Origin: Christensenella sp. UBA1252 | GTDB taxonomy: Bacteria > Bacillota > Clostridia > Christensenellales > CAG-1252 | Direction of reading: 5' to 3' | NCBI GenBank assembly: GCA_002308575.1 | Contig: DBVY01000002.1 | Span: 21,668 to 33,079, forward strand | DNA: 11,412 nt | Shown: positions 1 through 6,783 of the stretch, piece after piece | How the letters are laid out: each line of letters begins with the position of its first letter | Numbering within the stretch: the first letter of the stretch is position 1 | The notes under the pieces: model-generated | Seen by the model: only the letters and a program-made list of their open reading frames with translations | Told to the model about the DNA's origin: nothing | Databases searched by the model: none | Made by a program: the position numbers and the translations under genes

Positions 1-949
1 TCTCGATGAAGGCTTTGTTGACCATCGCCATTTCCTTTTCGCAATCCTTATATTTGAAATCCACTTCCTTGCCGCCCACGATCGCGTTCAGCTCCGCCAT
101 ATCGTTCGGAACGACCCAGTCGAGCGTAATGTTCGTAAACGGGGATTGCGTGCCCCAACGGGAAGGGGTGTTTACGCCGTAAATAAAAGATTGAATACAT
201 TGCTTGGTTTCCTTATAGGAAAGATTGTCGATCTTAACGAACGGCGCGAGATAGGTATCGAACGAAGAGAACGCTTGCGCGCCCGCCCATTCGTTTTGCA
301 TGATACCGAGGAAGTTGACCATTTGGTTGCAGAGCGTGGAAAGGTGCGCCGCGGGCGCGGAGGTAATCTTACCGGGAACGCCGCCGAGGCCTTCTTGGAT
401 CAATTGCTTCAAGCTCCAACCCGCGCAATAACCGGTCAGCATCGAAAGATCGTGGATATGGATATCCGCGTTGCGGTGCGCGTCCGCGATCTCGTCGTCA
501 TAGATCTCGCTGAGCCAATAGTTCGCGGTGACCGCGCCGCTGTTAGAGAGGATCAAGCCGCCGACCGAATAGGTCACCGTGCTGTTCTCTTTCACGCGCC
601 AGTCGTTGATCTTCAAATAGTTGTTGACCGTAGACTTGTAATCCACGAGAGTGGACTTCATGTTACGGACTTTCTCGTGTTGCTTTCTGTAAAGAATGTA
701 ACTCTTGGAAACGTCCACGAAGCTGGCTTGGATCAAGACGACTTCGACGCTGTCCTGAATGTCTTCGACGGTCACGCAATTATCTTTGACCTTGTTTTGG
801 AAATCCGCGCAAACTTTCAGCGCGATTAAATCAATGATATCGTCCGTATGCGCGCGATTCACCGAATCGAATGCTTTTTCGATCGCAACCTTGATCTTCG
901 AGAGATCGAAAGGCACGATTTGACCATCTCTTTTCTTTACGTTTAACAT
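1..949 (-). CDS. nrdD: Anaerobic (class III) ribonucleoside-triphosphate reductase, N-terminal part
   Basis: This enzyme reduces ribonucleoside triphosphates to deoxynucleotides without oxygen, using a glycyl radical that the activase NrdG installs. The visible 316 residues begin MLNVKKRDGQ. Residues 1 to about 95 are an ATP-cone allosteric domain (VKKRDGQIVPFD, then SYILYRKQHEK). The start of the ten-stranded barrel follows, with HIHDLSMLTGYCAGW at 164-178 and NTPSRWGTQSPFTNIT at 260-275. Cys175 sits where the family carries an active-site cysteine; this is inferred from context, not from an alignment. The reading frame runs off the left edge, so the rest of the barrel and the C-terminal glycyl-radical motif are outside the window. 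The start at 949 is fixed by GGAGGAG just upstream (952-958). The segment style (GYCAGW) resembles the Thermotoga/Clostridia branch more than E. coli NrdD. nrdG is expected downstream but cannot be seen. Confidence 0.96.
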   Translation of the reverse strand, partial: MLNVKKRDGQIVPFDLSKIKVAIEKAFDSVNRAHTDDIIDLIALKVCADFQNKVKDNCVTVEDIQDSVEVVLIQASFVDVSKSYILYRKQHEKVRNMKSTLVDYKSTVNNYLKINDWRVKENSTVTYSVGGLILSNSGAVTANYWLSEIYDDEIADAHRNADIHIHDLSMLTGYCAGWSLKQLIQEGLGGVPGKITSAPAAHLSTLCNQMVNFLGIMQNEWAGAQAFSSFDTYLAPFVKIDNLSYKETKQCIQSFIYGVNTPSRWGTQSPFTNITLDWVVPNDMAELNAIVGGKEVDFKYKDCEKEMAMVNKAFIE

Positions 950-1000
950 AGCTCCTCCATCATGCGGTTCACCCGCTTTTCATTTTTTTCGTTCCCGTTT

Positions 1001-1029
1001 AGTATATCAATCGAACGCCCCTTTGTCAA
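1001..1029 (-). promoter_or_regulatory. Sigma-A promoter of nrdD
   Basis: On the minus strand a perfect -35 TTGACA (1029-1024) is followed by a 17-bp spacer and a -10 TATACT (1006-1001). Transcription should start near 994, giving a leader of about 45 bases before the nrdD start. No other promoter of this quality lies in the gap. Two NrdR boxes lie just upstream of the -35. Confidence 0.85.
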
Positions 1030-1038
1030 TAAGAAAAA

Positions 1039-1054
1039 TTACAAAATATTGCGG
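1039..1054. promoter_or_regulatory. Candidate NrdR box, promoter-proximal
   Basis: The 16-mer TTACAAAATATTGCGG matches the published NrdR box consensus (acaCwAtATaTwGtgt) at 11 of 16 positions, including the central CwA-ATaTwG core. It is weaker than its partner at 1071, but its start is 32 bp away, about three helical turns. That is the usual arrangement for the paired sites bound by NrdR oligomers. It lies 9 bp upstream of the nrdD -35. Confidence 0.65.
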
Positions 1055-1070
1055 TTTTTTAATTTATTTC

Positions 1071-1086
1071 CCACAACATATTGTGG
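1071..1086. promoter_or_regulatory. NrdR box, promoter-distal
   Basis: CCACAACATATTGTGG is a palindrome with perfect 6-bp arms (CCACAA/TTGTGG). It fits the NrdR consensus at 13 of 16 positions. NrdR is the ATP/dATP-sensing repressor of ribonucleotide reductase genes, so its site upstream of nrdD makes biological sense. The nrdR gene itself is not in the window. Confidence 0.8.
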
Positions 1087-1163
1087 TTTGTGCGCAAAAC
1101 GAACGCGACCCGCTTTCGAACGATTTCCGCTTTGTTCGACAATTTCCGCATTTTTAACTTTTT

Positions 1164-1190
1164 TTGAAAGCGCGATCCCTGCCCTAAAAT
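1164..1190 (+). promoter_or_regulatory. Possible promoter for the immunity-like/VanW pair
   Basis: TTGAAA (1164-1169) and TAAAAT (1185-1190) are separated by 15 bp, which is short for sigma-A. They lie about 50 bases before the first start codon. The region is very T-rich, so chance matches are likely. Apart from this, 1087-1240 shows nothing I can name. Confidence 0.3.
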
Positions 1191-1240
1191 TTTTTTATAT
1201 TTTTTCGCGATCGTTTCATACTATCGCCGAGGTTTCGCTT

Positions 1241-1447
1241 ATGAAGATTTGGTCGTACGTTTTATTCGCCGTTTTTTTGCTCGCCGCCCTCTTTCTTTAC
1301 TTCGTTCCGACGTTCATCGCGTTCAAAAACGGAAGGGAAAACAAATGGGCGATTCTTCTGTTGAACGCCTTGCTCGGCGTCACGATCCTCGGTTGGATCG
1401 GCGCTCTTTTATGGAGCACGTCGCCAACCCCTTCTCATCAAAAATGA
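1241..1447 (+). CDS. Small membrane protein of the superinfection-immunity family
   Basis: A 68-residue protein with two membrane segments, at about 5-24 and 36-58, joined by a short basic loop (FKNGRENK). The pattern YFVPTFIAFKNGRENKWAI followed by LLNALLGVTILGWIGALLW is characteristic of the Imm_superinfect family (named after the T4 Imm protein). Most chromosomal members are housekeeping or uncharacterised rather than phage genes. The start at 1241 has GAGG 8 bases upstream, and an upstream extension of the frame would enter AT-rich noncoding sequence. Its TGA overlaps the next start codon (ATGA), so the two genes are probably translated together. No phage genes are nearby, so an actual role in phage exclusion is unproven. 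Confidence 0.82.
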   Translation: MKIWSYVLFAVFLLAALFLYFVPTFIAFKNGRENKWAILLLNALLGVTILGWIGALLWSTSPTPSHQK

Positions 1448-2619
1448 AAAAACCGCCGCTCGCATTTTGCGCCCTTCTTTTGCTTGCGCTCCTCTTCGGC
1501 GGCGCAAGCGCGCCGTACGTTCGAAAGCCGCTCAAGATCGAAGCGGACGGCGAAACGGTGTTTCAAGGCGAGATACGGATCGACGCGATCCGCTCTCACC
1601 GCGCGAAAAAGCACGGCGGCTATTTCCCCTTTTATCAATATTTACGTGCGCGTTATGACGAAAAAGAGGCTTTAAACTATCTTTCGAAAGGGTTCGGGGA
1701 TTATCTCGCCGCCCTTTGCGAAAAGAAGCGGATCGACCCCCTTTCCGCCACTCTCGAATGGAACAAAGATCTTTCCGTTCCATTTTTATATTACGCGGAA
1801 CGCGCCGGACGGGAGATCGCGCTCGATGAGATCGGAAGCGCCGTTATGAAAGCGTTGGATCAAGGAGGAACGGCGCGCGTCTTTTCCTCTGCGATCCCGC
1901 CGGACATTACGGTCGCAGACCTCAAAGCGAGAACGCGGGAGATGGGCCGGTTTACGACCTATTTCGCGTCGTCCGGAGAAAACCGGCGCCACAATCTCCG
2001 CCTTGCCGCCGAAGCGATCTCGGGAACGATCGTAGAAGCGGGCGAAACCTTTTCCTTTAACGAAACGGTTGGCGCGCGGACGAAAGAAAGGGGGTTCCGA
2101 GAAGCGAATATCGTGATCAACGGAGAATTCGTAAAAGGAGTCGGCGGCGGGGTTTGCCAGATCAGCACGACCCTTTATAATGCCGCCCTGCTTTCGGGGC
2201 TTCCGATCGAGCGCGCGGCGGCGCACTCCGCGCCCGTTTCTTACGTTCCGTTTTCGAGGGATTGCACCGTTTCTTCGGCGATCGATTTTACTTTCGTAAA
2301 CGACACGGCGTACCCCGTTTATATCGCCTCGAAAATCGAAGGAAACGGCGTTACGTTCTCGCTGTTCGGAGAGAAAAAAGAAGGAACGTTCGCCTTGCAA
2401 AGCGAAGTGACGGAGCGCATCCCCTTTTTCTCGGTAACGGAAGGCGCCTCCGCCATATCGGAAGATTCCGTCCTCGTTTCTCCCGGGCGGGAAGGGATCA
2501 AAAGCAGGTTGTATCTTTTAAGAACGATCGATGGAAAAACGACGAAAACGTTGATCCGCGAAAATTATTATCCGCCGAAAAACGCCGTTTGGACGCGGCG
2601 GGAAGAAAGCGTTGCGTAA
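1444..2619 (+). CDS. VanW family protein, membrane-anchored or secreted
   Basis: A 391-residue protein. Residues 1-23 form a signal peptide or single membrane anchor (MKKPPLAFCALLLLALLFGG). Residues about 65-160 are a weakly conserved region like the peptidoglycan-binding-like domain that often precedes VanW. The VanW domain spans about 170-310, with the hallmark GGGVCQISTTLYNA at 234-247 and FVNDTAYPVYI at 284-294. The tail (about 318-380, VSPGREGIKS, RTIDGKTTKTLIRENYY) resembles a degenerate G5 module. VanW domains occur in many Bacillota surface proteins, and despite the name most have no demonstrated link to vancomycin resistance; the function is unknown. Start 1444 is chosen because the signal peptide begins there and because it overlaps the upstream stop. 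No Shine-Dalgarno is visible, so translation probably relies on coupling. The open frame upstream of it (to 1249) is the immunity-like gene read in another frame. Confidence 0.88.
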   Translation: MKKPPLAFCALLLLALLFGGASAPYVRKPLKIEADGETVFQGEIRIDAIRSHRAKKHGGYFPFYQYLRARYDEKEALNYLSKGFGDYLAALCEKKRIDPLSATLEWNKDLSVPFLYYAERAGREIALDEIGSAVMKALDQGGTARVFSSAIPPDITVADLKARTREMGRFTTYFASSGENRRHNLRLAAEAISGTIVEAGETFSFNETVGARTKERGFREANIVINGEFVKGVGGGVCQISTTLYNAALLSGLPIERAAAHSAPVSYVPFSRDCTVSSAIDFTFVNDTAYPVYIASKIEGNGVTFSLFGEKKEGTFALQSEVTERIPFFSVTEGASAISEDSVLVSPGREGIKSRLYLLRTIDGKTTKTLIRENYYPPKNAVWTRREESVA

Positions 2620-2696
2620 ATTTGCCTCTTAGAAAGCCCTTCACCGATCGCCTTGGGAATGATTTCACCGCGACGGCATCGACGGCGCTATGTAGC

Positions 2697-2713
2697 AGGC
2701 GCATTCCGCGCCT
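2697..2713. other. Small hairpin between convergent genes
   Basis: AGGCGC-ATTCC-GCGCCT forms a 6-bp stem with a 5-base loop, 4 bases beyond the zinc-ribbon stop codon. It lacks a T-run on either strand, so it is not a convincing intrinsic terminator. The rest of 2620-2717, between the convergent vanW-family and zinc-ribbon genes, shows nothing else that I can name. Confidence 0.35.
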
Positions 2714-2717
2714 TCCG

Positions 2718-2858
2718 TCACTCCTTGGTAAAAGACGTGTTCGTGCATTTGGGGCAAGGCGGGATCTTGTCGTTCTTGCCGACCGTAACGTCCGTGCCGC
2801 AGTTCGTGCAACTGTAAACGCCGTCTCCGGGCTTCTCTCCGGTGTGATAGTACTTCAT
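2718..2858 (-). CDS. Small zinc-ribbon protein
   Basis: A 46-residue protein, MKYYHTGEKPGDGVYSCTNC then a spacer and PPCPKC, ending TKE. Cys17-x2-Cys20 and Cys35-x2-Cys38 form a rubredoxin-like or zinc-ribbon metal knuckle pair with a 14-residue gap. Short proteins with this layout (YHxGExPGxGxYxCxxCG) are common in Clostridia and are annotated only as zinc ribbon-containing; no specific role is known to me. The start is fixed by a perfect AGGAGG about 8 bases upstream (2866-2871). No clear promoter is visible, so it may be transcribed with spmAB, which ends 55 bases upstream. Confidence 0.88.
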   Translation of the reverse strand: MKYYHTGEKPGDGVYSCTNCGTDVTVGKNDKIPPCPKCTNTSFTKE

Positions 2859-2913
2859 AAACTATCCTCCTTTTTTTGATACCGATAGTTTGGACGCATC
2901 CCAAAATAATATA

Positions 2914-3420
2914 CTATAAAACTCTGCAAAGCAGGCAGGAAAAGACCGTTCCGAAAAAGGTTGCCGCAAGGGCGATCGGGAGCGCGCCGCCGTACTTTTT
3001 GATCTTCGTTCCGCTCGCATACAGCGCCGCGACGTAAAACACCGTTTCGCTGCTGCCGACGATCACGCTCGCTGCGCGCGCCGGATAACTGTCCGCTCCG
3101 AAGCGCGCGTAAACGTCCGAAAGAAGGGCGAGTGACCCCGAGCCGCTCATCGGTCGAACGACGATAAGCTCGGTCAGTTCGGGCGGGATCCCCAAAATCC
3201 GAAAAAGGGGCGAAACGAAAGCAGCCAGCGCGGACGCGAGTCCGCTCGATTGAAACAAAGACACCGCGATCAGGACGGCGGCAAGATACGGAAAAATATC
3301 GGCGGCGAGGCGAACCGCCCCTTTCGCGCCCTCGATAAACGCGTCGAAGACGGGCACGCGGCGCACGGCGGCGATCAAAAAATTCAGCGCGATAAAGGCG
3401 GGAAGAACGTAAACGCTCAT
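2914..3420 (-). CDS. spmB: Spore maturation protein B
   Basis: A 168-residue integral membrane protein with about four or five hydrophobic segments and the nucleoside-recognition (Gate) fold. Conserved family features visible are VVRPMSGSGSLALLSD at about 106-121 and IVGSSETVFYVAALY at about 136-150. In Bacillus subtilis SpmA and SpmB affect dehydration of the spore core and heat resistance; the pair also occurs in non-sporulating bacteria, so its presence does not prove sporulation here. The start at 3420 overlaps the spmA stop (ATGA) and has GAGG close upstream inside spmA. The same frame stays open far into spmA, but that extension is arginine-rich shadow sequence and not part of the protein. 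Confidence 0.93.
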   Translation of the reverse strand: MSVYVLPAFIALNFLIAAVRRVPVFDAFIEGAKGAVRLAADIFPYLAAVLIAVSLFQSSGLASALAAFVSPLFRILGIPPELTELIVVRPMSGSGSLALLSDVYARFGADSYPARAASVIVGSSETVFYVAALYASGTKIKKYGGALPIALAATFFGTVFSCLLCRVL

Positions 3421-3971
3421 TTCCTCTTGCGGAACAAAAAGCAAAGCGTAACGCCGATCGAAGCCGTAACGAGCGTACAGATCAGGGTTGGCAAAAAGAT
3501 ATCGGACGGCGAAGCGCTGCCCGCGCTCGTGCGAAGCGCGATGATCGTTCCGGGGATCAACTGCACGCCGCACGCGTTCAACACGATAAACAAAACGGCG
3601 TGATCGGTCGCAACCGTTTTTTCCCCTTGCATCAACGCGGTCGCGCGGATCCCGAGCGGCGTTGCCGCGCCGCCCACGCCGAGAAAGTTCGCCGCGAGGT
3701 TTTGCGCGATCAAGTCGCGGGTTTCTTCTCTCTCCCCTTTGAAAAGTTTTTTCGTTAAAGGACGAAACAGGCGAGAAACGAACTTCGTAACGCCGTTCTT
3801 TTGCATAACCCCGAGTACGCCGAGCCATAAGGCGTACACGGCGAGCATCTTGAAAGAAAGCGTAACGGCGTTTTCCGCGCCCGCCAGCGCGGCGGCGATC
3901 GCCTGTTCGGGGCGAATGAACAGCATAAAGCCGATCGACAAAAAAATCATCAAAAAGAAAAGGACGTTCAT
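3417..3971 (-). CDS. spmA: Spore maturation protein A
   Basis: A 184-residue membrane protein with hydrophobic segments near 2-18, 34-52 and 160-178 and the conserved segment NFLGVGGAATPLGIRA in the middle, followed by VLNACGVQLIPGTIIALR. Both are typical of SpmA. It is translationally coupled to spmB. The assigned start at 3971 gives the usual N-terminal length, but it has no proper Shine-Dalgarno. The nearest purine run (GGGG, 3986-3989) is 14 bases away and locked inside a strong hairpin (3980-4005). ATG at residue 8 is an alternative start, but it would remove half of the first membrane segment. No promoter is evident between the hairpin and the gene, so expression may depend on read-through from the ABC operon. 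Confidence 0.93.
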   Translation of the reverse strand: MNVLFFLMIFLSIGFMLFIRPEQAIAAALAGAENAVTLSFKMLAVYALWLGVLGVMQKNGVTKFVSRLFRPLTKKLFKGEREETRDLIAQNLAANFLGVGGAATPLGIRATALMQGEKTVATDHAVLFIVLNACGVQLIPGTIIALRTSAGSASPSDIFLPTLICTLVTASIGVTLCFLFRKRK

Positions 3972-4005
3972 AAAAATATGCTATTCCCCGAGGACGGGAA
4001 ATAGC
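3972..4005 (-). terminator. Terminator-like hairpin after the ABC/flavin operon, abutting the spmA start
   Basis: Bases 3980-4005 form an 11-bp stem (one G-U pair on the minus strand) with a TCCT loop. On the minus strand it is followed by ATATTTTT, which ends exactly at the spmA ATG. On the plus strand it is followed by ACGTTTTTA, so it could also work in the other direction, although no plus-strand gene ends here. The T-run is interrupted, so partial read-through is plausible. Confidence 0.65.
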
Positions 4006-4040
4006 ACGTTTTTACTCGTTTCCGGTATGTTCGAAAGAAA

Positions 4041-4436
4041 TTACCGAATCTCCTCGGGCGGCGCGAAGAAACTGCTTTTGACCGCGCGGATCTCGGTTAA
4101 GCGAAAGGTAACGAAACGCCCGTCGCCCGCTGTGTAAAGTCCTTTCGGTCCGGTCGGATCGGCGAGGATCGCCTCTTGCACTTCGACCCTGTCGTCCTCT
4201 TCGAGCTTCGCCGTAACGCGGAGCCAAGAGGTTCCGTCCTTATACATTCCGCAGAGTTCCACGCGCGGATTTACGGCTATTTGCTTGTAAAAGGGTTTGA
4301 AATTGCCCGAGCAAAGATAGGCGTTCCCCTCGAATTCGGTTACGCTCGAAAAGGGGCGGACGCGCGGCGTTTCGCCGTCGATCGTCGCGACGTAAAACAC
4401 GCCGACCTTCTTTAATTCTTCCACGATCTTATTCAT
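4041..4436 (-). CDS. Pyridoxamine 5'-phosphate oxidase-like flavin-binding protein
   Basis: A 131-residue protein with the split-barrel FMN-binding fold. It begins with IVEELKKVGVFYVATIDG, continues with RVRPFSSVTEFEG and YLCSGNFKPFYKQI, and has NPRVELCGM near the middle. This is the small PNPOx-like family whose members bind FMN, F420 or heme; the substrate cannot be read from sequence, and true pyridoxal phosphate synthesis is unlikely for this short form. The start at 4436 is supported by GGAGG (4441-4445). The gene begins 21 bases after the permease stop, so it is the third gene of the ABC operon. Such proteins are common singletons in Clostridia, and a functional tie to the exporter is only suggested by position. 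Confidence 0.85.
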   Translation of the reverse strand: MNKIVEELKKVGVFYVATIDGETPRVRPFSSVTEFEGNAYLCSGNFKPFYKQIAVNPRVELCGMYKDGTSWLRVTAKLEEDDRVEVQEAILADPTGPKGLYTAGDGRFVTFRLTEIRAVKSSFFAPPEEIR

Positions 4437-4457
4437 ATTTCCTCCGTTTGCGTTCGA

Positions 4458-6050
4458 TCAACCGAGCGCCTCGAATTTTTTAACGCCGATCTTTTTCAGC
4501 CAGAAGTACAAGCCGACGTCGATCCCCGCGAAAAGAACGGCGAGAATCAAAACGTAAAAGCCGTCCCACAATTTGCCCGCAAACGGCAGATACAAGCCGC
4601 CGAGCACGATCATCATCAAATACTCCGAAAAAACGGAAACCAAAACGCTCGGCGATTGCTTCAAAGCAACGATCTCGCTCGTCCACTTCAAAGAGGGTTT
4701 GATCAGGTTCAAAACCAAGCCGTATTCCGCCGCGAACAGGATGAACGCGCAAACGAGCAGGAGCATAAACACCCAAGACAGCGCGCTCGCGCCGATCGCG
4801 AACAAAGCCGCCGCCGAAACGAACAGCGCGGGAAAAACCGTCAAAAGCAGATGCATTTGGATCTTCGCTTTAAAGATCTGCCCCGTGCGAACGGGTAAGG
4901 ACAAAAGAATCCAAATGTTCTTCCCTTCCAAAGTTACGGACGGAGCGGTCAGGTCGTTGCCCGAACTCAACAGACAGACGAGAATGGCAGCGATAAACAA
5001 GCCGTTGCTATGCGGCAGATAGACCGAAACGGTTTCCGCAAGCGTGCGGAGCGACGACCATTTGATAAAGAAGAAGACGCCCGCCACGACCATCATCAAC
5101 GTTCCGAACGCGCAGTTCAAAATGTAATTCGGGCTGGACGAGAAGCGCTTCAACTCACGCCTTAACAGCGAGGAGCTTGCTTTGGACGCCGTGATCTTTC
5201 CCTTCTTTCCTTTGACGGACGCCGACTTTTTGCTCGTTGCGAAACGAATAAAATTCTTCGCAAGCAGGAAATACGCGAACAGGCAAACGCCCGCCGAGAT
5301 CGAAGAGAAGATCAACATCGAAATCGGTCTTCCTTCCGCCGCGAGCCCCATATGGTAGAAAAGGAACATCCAAGTCTTGACCGCTTTCGGAACTTCGGTC
5401 ATTTGCATCAGGTGCATAATACCCTGTTGCGCTTTGAAATAGCCGACGTAATACAAAACGAGCATCACGATCGAAACGACGACCGTGATCATCGATTTCT
5501 TTTTGACTTTGCGGGCGACCGCCGCGACGACGAAGCCGAGCGCAAGGGACAAGGCGACGACGAACGCCGTCACGAAAAAGAACAAGACAAAGGTGTTGAT
5601 CACGCAAAGCGCGCTCGCCTTGCGGAAGATCACGCGCACGAGGAAGGTCGGGATCAGCGCGGTGGACTCATACAAAGCCGCCATCGCCGCGACCGATAAA
5701 ACGCGCACGAAAACGATCTTATTCGGAGGAATCGGCAGGGACAAAAGAAGGTCGTTGTCCTTCGCGTCGAACACCGTAAAATAGGTGTTGAACACGCTGC
5801 CGAGCAAGCCGATCGCGATTGCGATCAATCCCATCACGAAATAGTACAAAAAGAGCATTTCTTCGCTCGCGGTCGCAAGAATGGATTTCGCGAGGAAGAA
5901 AAACATAACGCCGATTCCGAGGAGCATCACGCCGAACATCAGGATAAAAAAGGCGGCGGAAGCGCGCGTACGCGCCTTACCCGTCTTTCTGTCCTTAAAG
6001 AACTGCGCGTTGATTTCGAGCAGCTGTTTTTTGAGTAACGCTTTCAGCAT
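4458..6050 (-). CDS. ABC-2 type exporter permease
   Basis: A 530-residue polytopic membrane protein with about twelve hydrophobic segments. A soluble, lysine-rich stretch at about 270-295 (KKSASVKGKKGKITASKASS) divides it into two halves. The N-terminal half carries DAKDNDLLLSLPIPPNKIV at about 95-113, a motif repeated in looser form as LEGKNIWILLSLPVRTGQI in the second half; it is typical of the YthQ/BcrB-like permeases that pair with a single ATPase. It starts one base after the ATPase stop codon, with its GGAGG inside the end of that gene, so the two are coupled. The exported substrate is unknown. Confidence 0.9.
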   Translation of the reverse strand: MLKALLKKQLLEINAQFFKDRKTGKARTRASAAFFILMFGVMLLGIGVMFFFLAKSILATASEEMLFLYYFVMGLIAIAIGLLGSVFNTYFTVFDAKDNDLLLSLPIPPNKIVFVRVLSVAAMAALYESTALIPTFLVRVIFRKASALCVINTFVLFFFVTAFVVALSLALGFVVAAVARKVKKKSMITVVVSIVMLVLYYVGYFKAQQGIMHLMQMTEVPKAVKTWMFLFYHMGLAAEGRPISMLIFSSISAGVCLFAYFLLAKNFIRFATSKKSASVKGKKGKITASKASSSLLRRELKRFSSSPNYILNCAFGTLMMVVAGVFFFIKWSSLRTLAETVSVYLPHSNGLFIAAILVCLLSSGNDLTAPSVTLEGKNIWILLSLPVRTGQIFKAKIQMHLLLTVFPALFVSAAALFAIGASALSWVFMLLLVCAFILFAAEYGLVLNLIKPSLKWTSEIVALKQSPSVLVSVFSEYLMMIVLGGLYLPFAGKLWDGFYVLILAVLFAGIDVGLYFWLKKIGVKKFEALG

Positions 6051-6051
6051 C

Positions 6052-6759
6052 TTACGCCTCCAATTCGAGGAAGATATCTTCGAGGGAGGAATCGCCTTTT
6101 ACTTCGTCCATCTTGCCGAAAGTCACGAGCTTGCCCTGCTTGATGATCGCAACGCGGTCGCAGAGCTTTTCCGCAACTTCGAGGATATGCGTGGAGAAAA
6201 GGATCGCGCCGCCTTTCGCGCAGAAATCGCGCATGATCTCTTTTAAAACGAAACTCGCTTTGGGATCCAATCCGACGAACGGTTCGTCCAAAAGGATCAG
6301 CCGCGGCTCGTGAATCAAAGCGGAGATGACCGCCAATTTTTGCTTCATACCGTGCGAGTACGAACCGACTTGTCCGCCGAGCTCTTCTTCGCTGAGTCCG
6401 AGATCTTGCGCGTACTTCAAAATGTTCTCCGTACGCTCTTCTTTGGTCAAGCCGAAGATGTCCGCAATGAAATTCAGGTACTGCATACCCGTCATATAAT
6501 CGTAAAGATCGGGGTTGTCCGGAATATACGCGAATTTGCGTTTCGCCGTGATCGGATCCGCCGCGATCGAATCGCCGTCGATCAGGATCTCGCCTTCGTC
6601 GAACCCGAGGATCCCCGCCACGCATTTCAAAGTCGTCGTTTTGCCCGCGCCGTTATGCCCGATAAACGCGCAGATCTCGCCGGCGCCGACGCTGAACGTA
6701 ACGTCGTCCACCGCTTTTTTCGTTCCGTACGTTTTCGTTAAATGATTGATTTCCAGCAT
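6052..6759 (-). CDS. ABC transporter ATP-binding protein
   Basis: A 235-residue nucleotide-binding subunit that drives the neighbouring exporter permease. Visible motifs are Walker A GHNGAGKT at 34-41, signature YSHGMKQK at 134-141, Walker B LILLDEP at 154-160, D-loop GLDP at 163-166 and switch histidine STH at 189-191. The usual Q-loop glutamine is replaced in YIPDNPDLYDYMTG (78-91), as is frequent in this exporter subfamily. The short C-terminal tail has no extra domain. The start at 6759 is chosen because AAGGAGGG lies 6 bases upstream. A longer frame to 6816 would include the promoter and begin with non-homologous sequence. Confidence 0.95.
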   Translation of the reverse strand: MLEINHLTKTYGTKKAVDDVTFSVGAGEICAFIGHNGAGKTTTLKCVAGILGFDEGEILIDGDSIAADPITAKRKFAYIPDNPDLYDYMTGMQYLNFIADIFGLTKEERTENILKYAQDLGLSEEELGGQVGSYSHGMKQKLAVISALIHEPRLILLDEPFVGLDPKASFVLKEIMRDFCAKGGAILFSTHILEVAEKLCDRVAIIKQGKLVTFGKMDEVKGDSSLEDIFLELEA

Positions 6760-6783
6760 AGTTTTCCCTCCTTGCCTTTTTTT

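Noticed and set aside
146..829. A 227-codon plus-strand frame.
   Set aside because: It is the antisense shadow of nrdD, whose frame is supported by clear family motifs.
962..1240. Upstream extension of the 68-residue membrane protein to 962.
   Set aside because: It runs across the nrdD promoter and NrdR boxes and has no conserved content; the start at 1241 has a ribosome site.
1249..1443. Upstream extension of the VanW protein.
   Set aside because: This is the immunity-like gene read in another frame. The signal peptide and the ATGA overlap support 1444.
1241..1447. Prophage or phage-defence island suggested by the superinfection-immunity family name.
   Set aside because: No integrase, phage structural gene, tRNA or att-like repeat is in the window, and the family is common on chromosomes.
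1444..2619. Vancomycin resistance locus suggested by VanW.
   Set aside because: No vanH, vanA/B, vanX, vanR or vanS homologue is nearby; stand-alone VanW-domain proteins are widespread in Bacillota.
3421..3828. N-terminal extension of spmB into spmA (total 304 codons).
   Set aside because: The extra residues are an arginine-rich shadow of spmA. Homology and the ATGA overlap place the spmB start at 3420.
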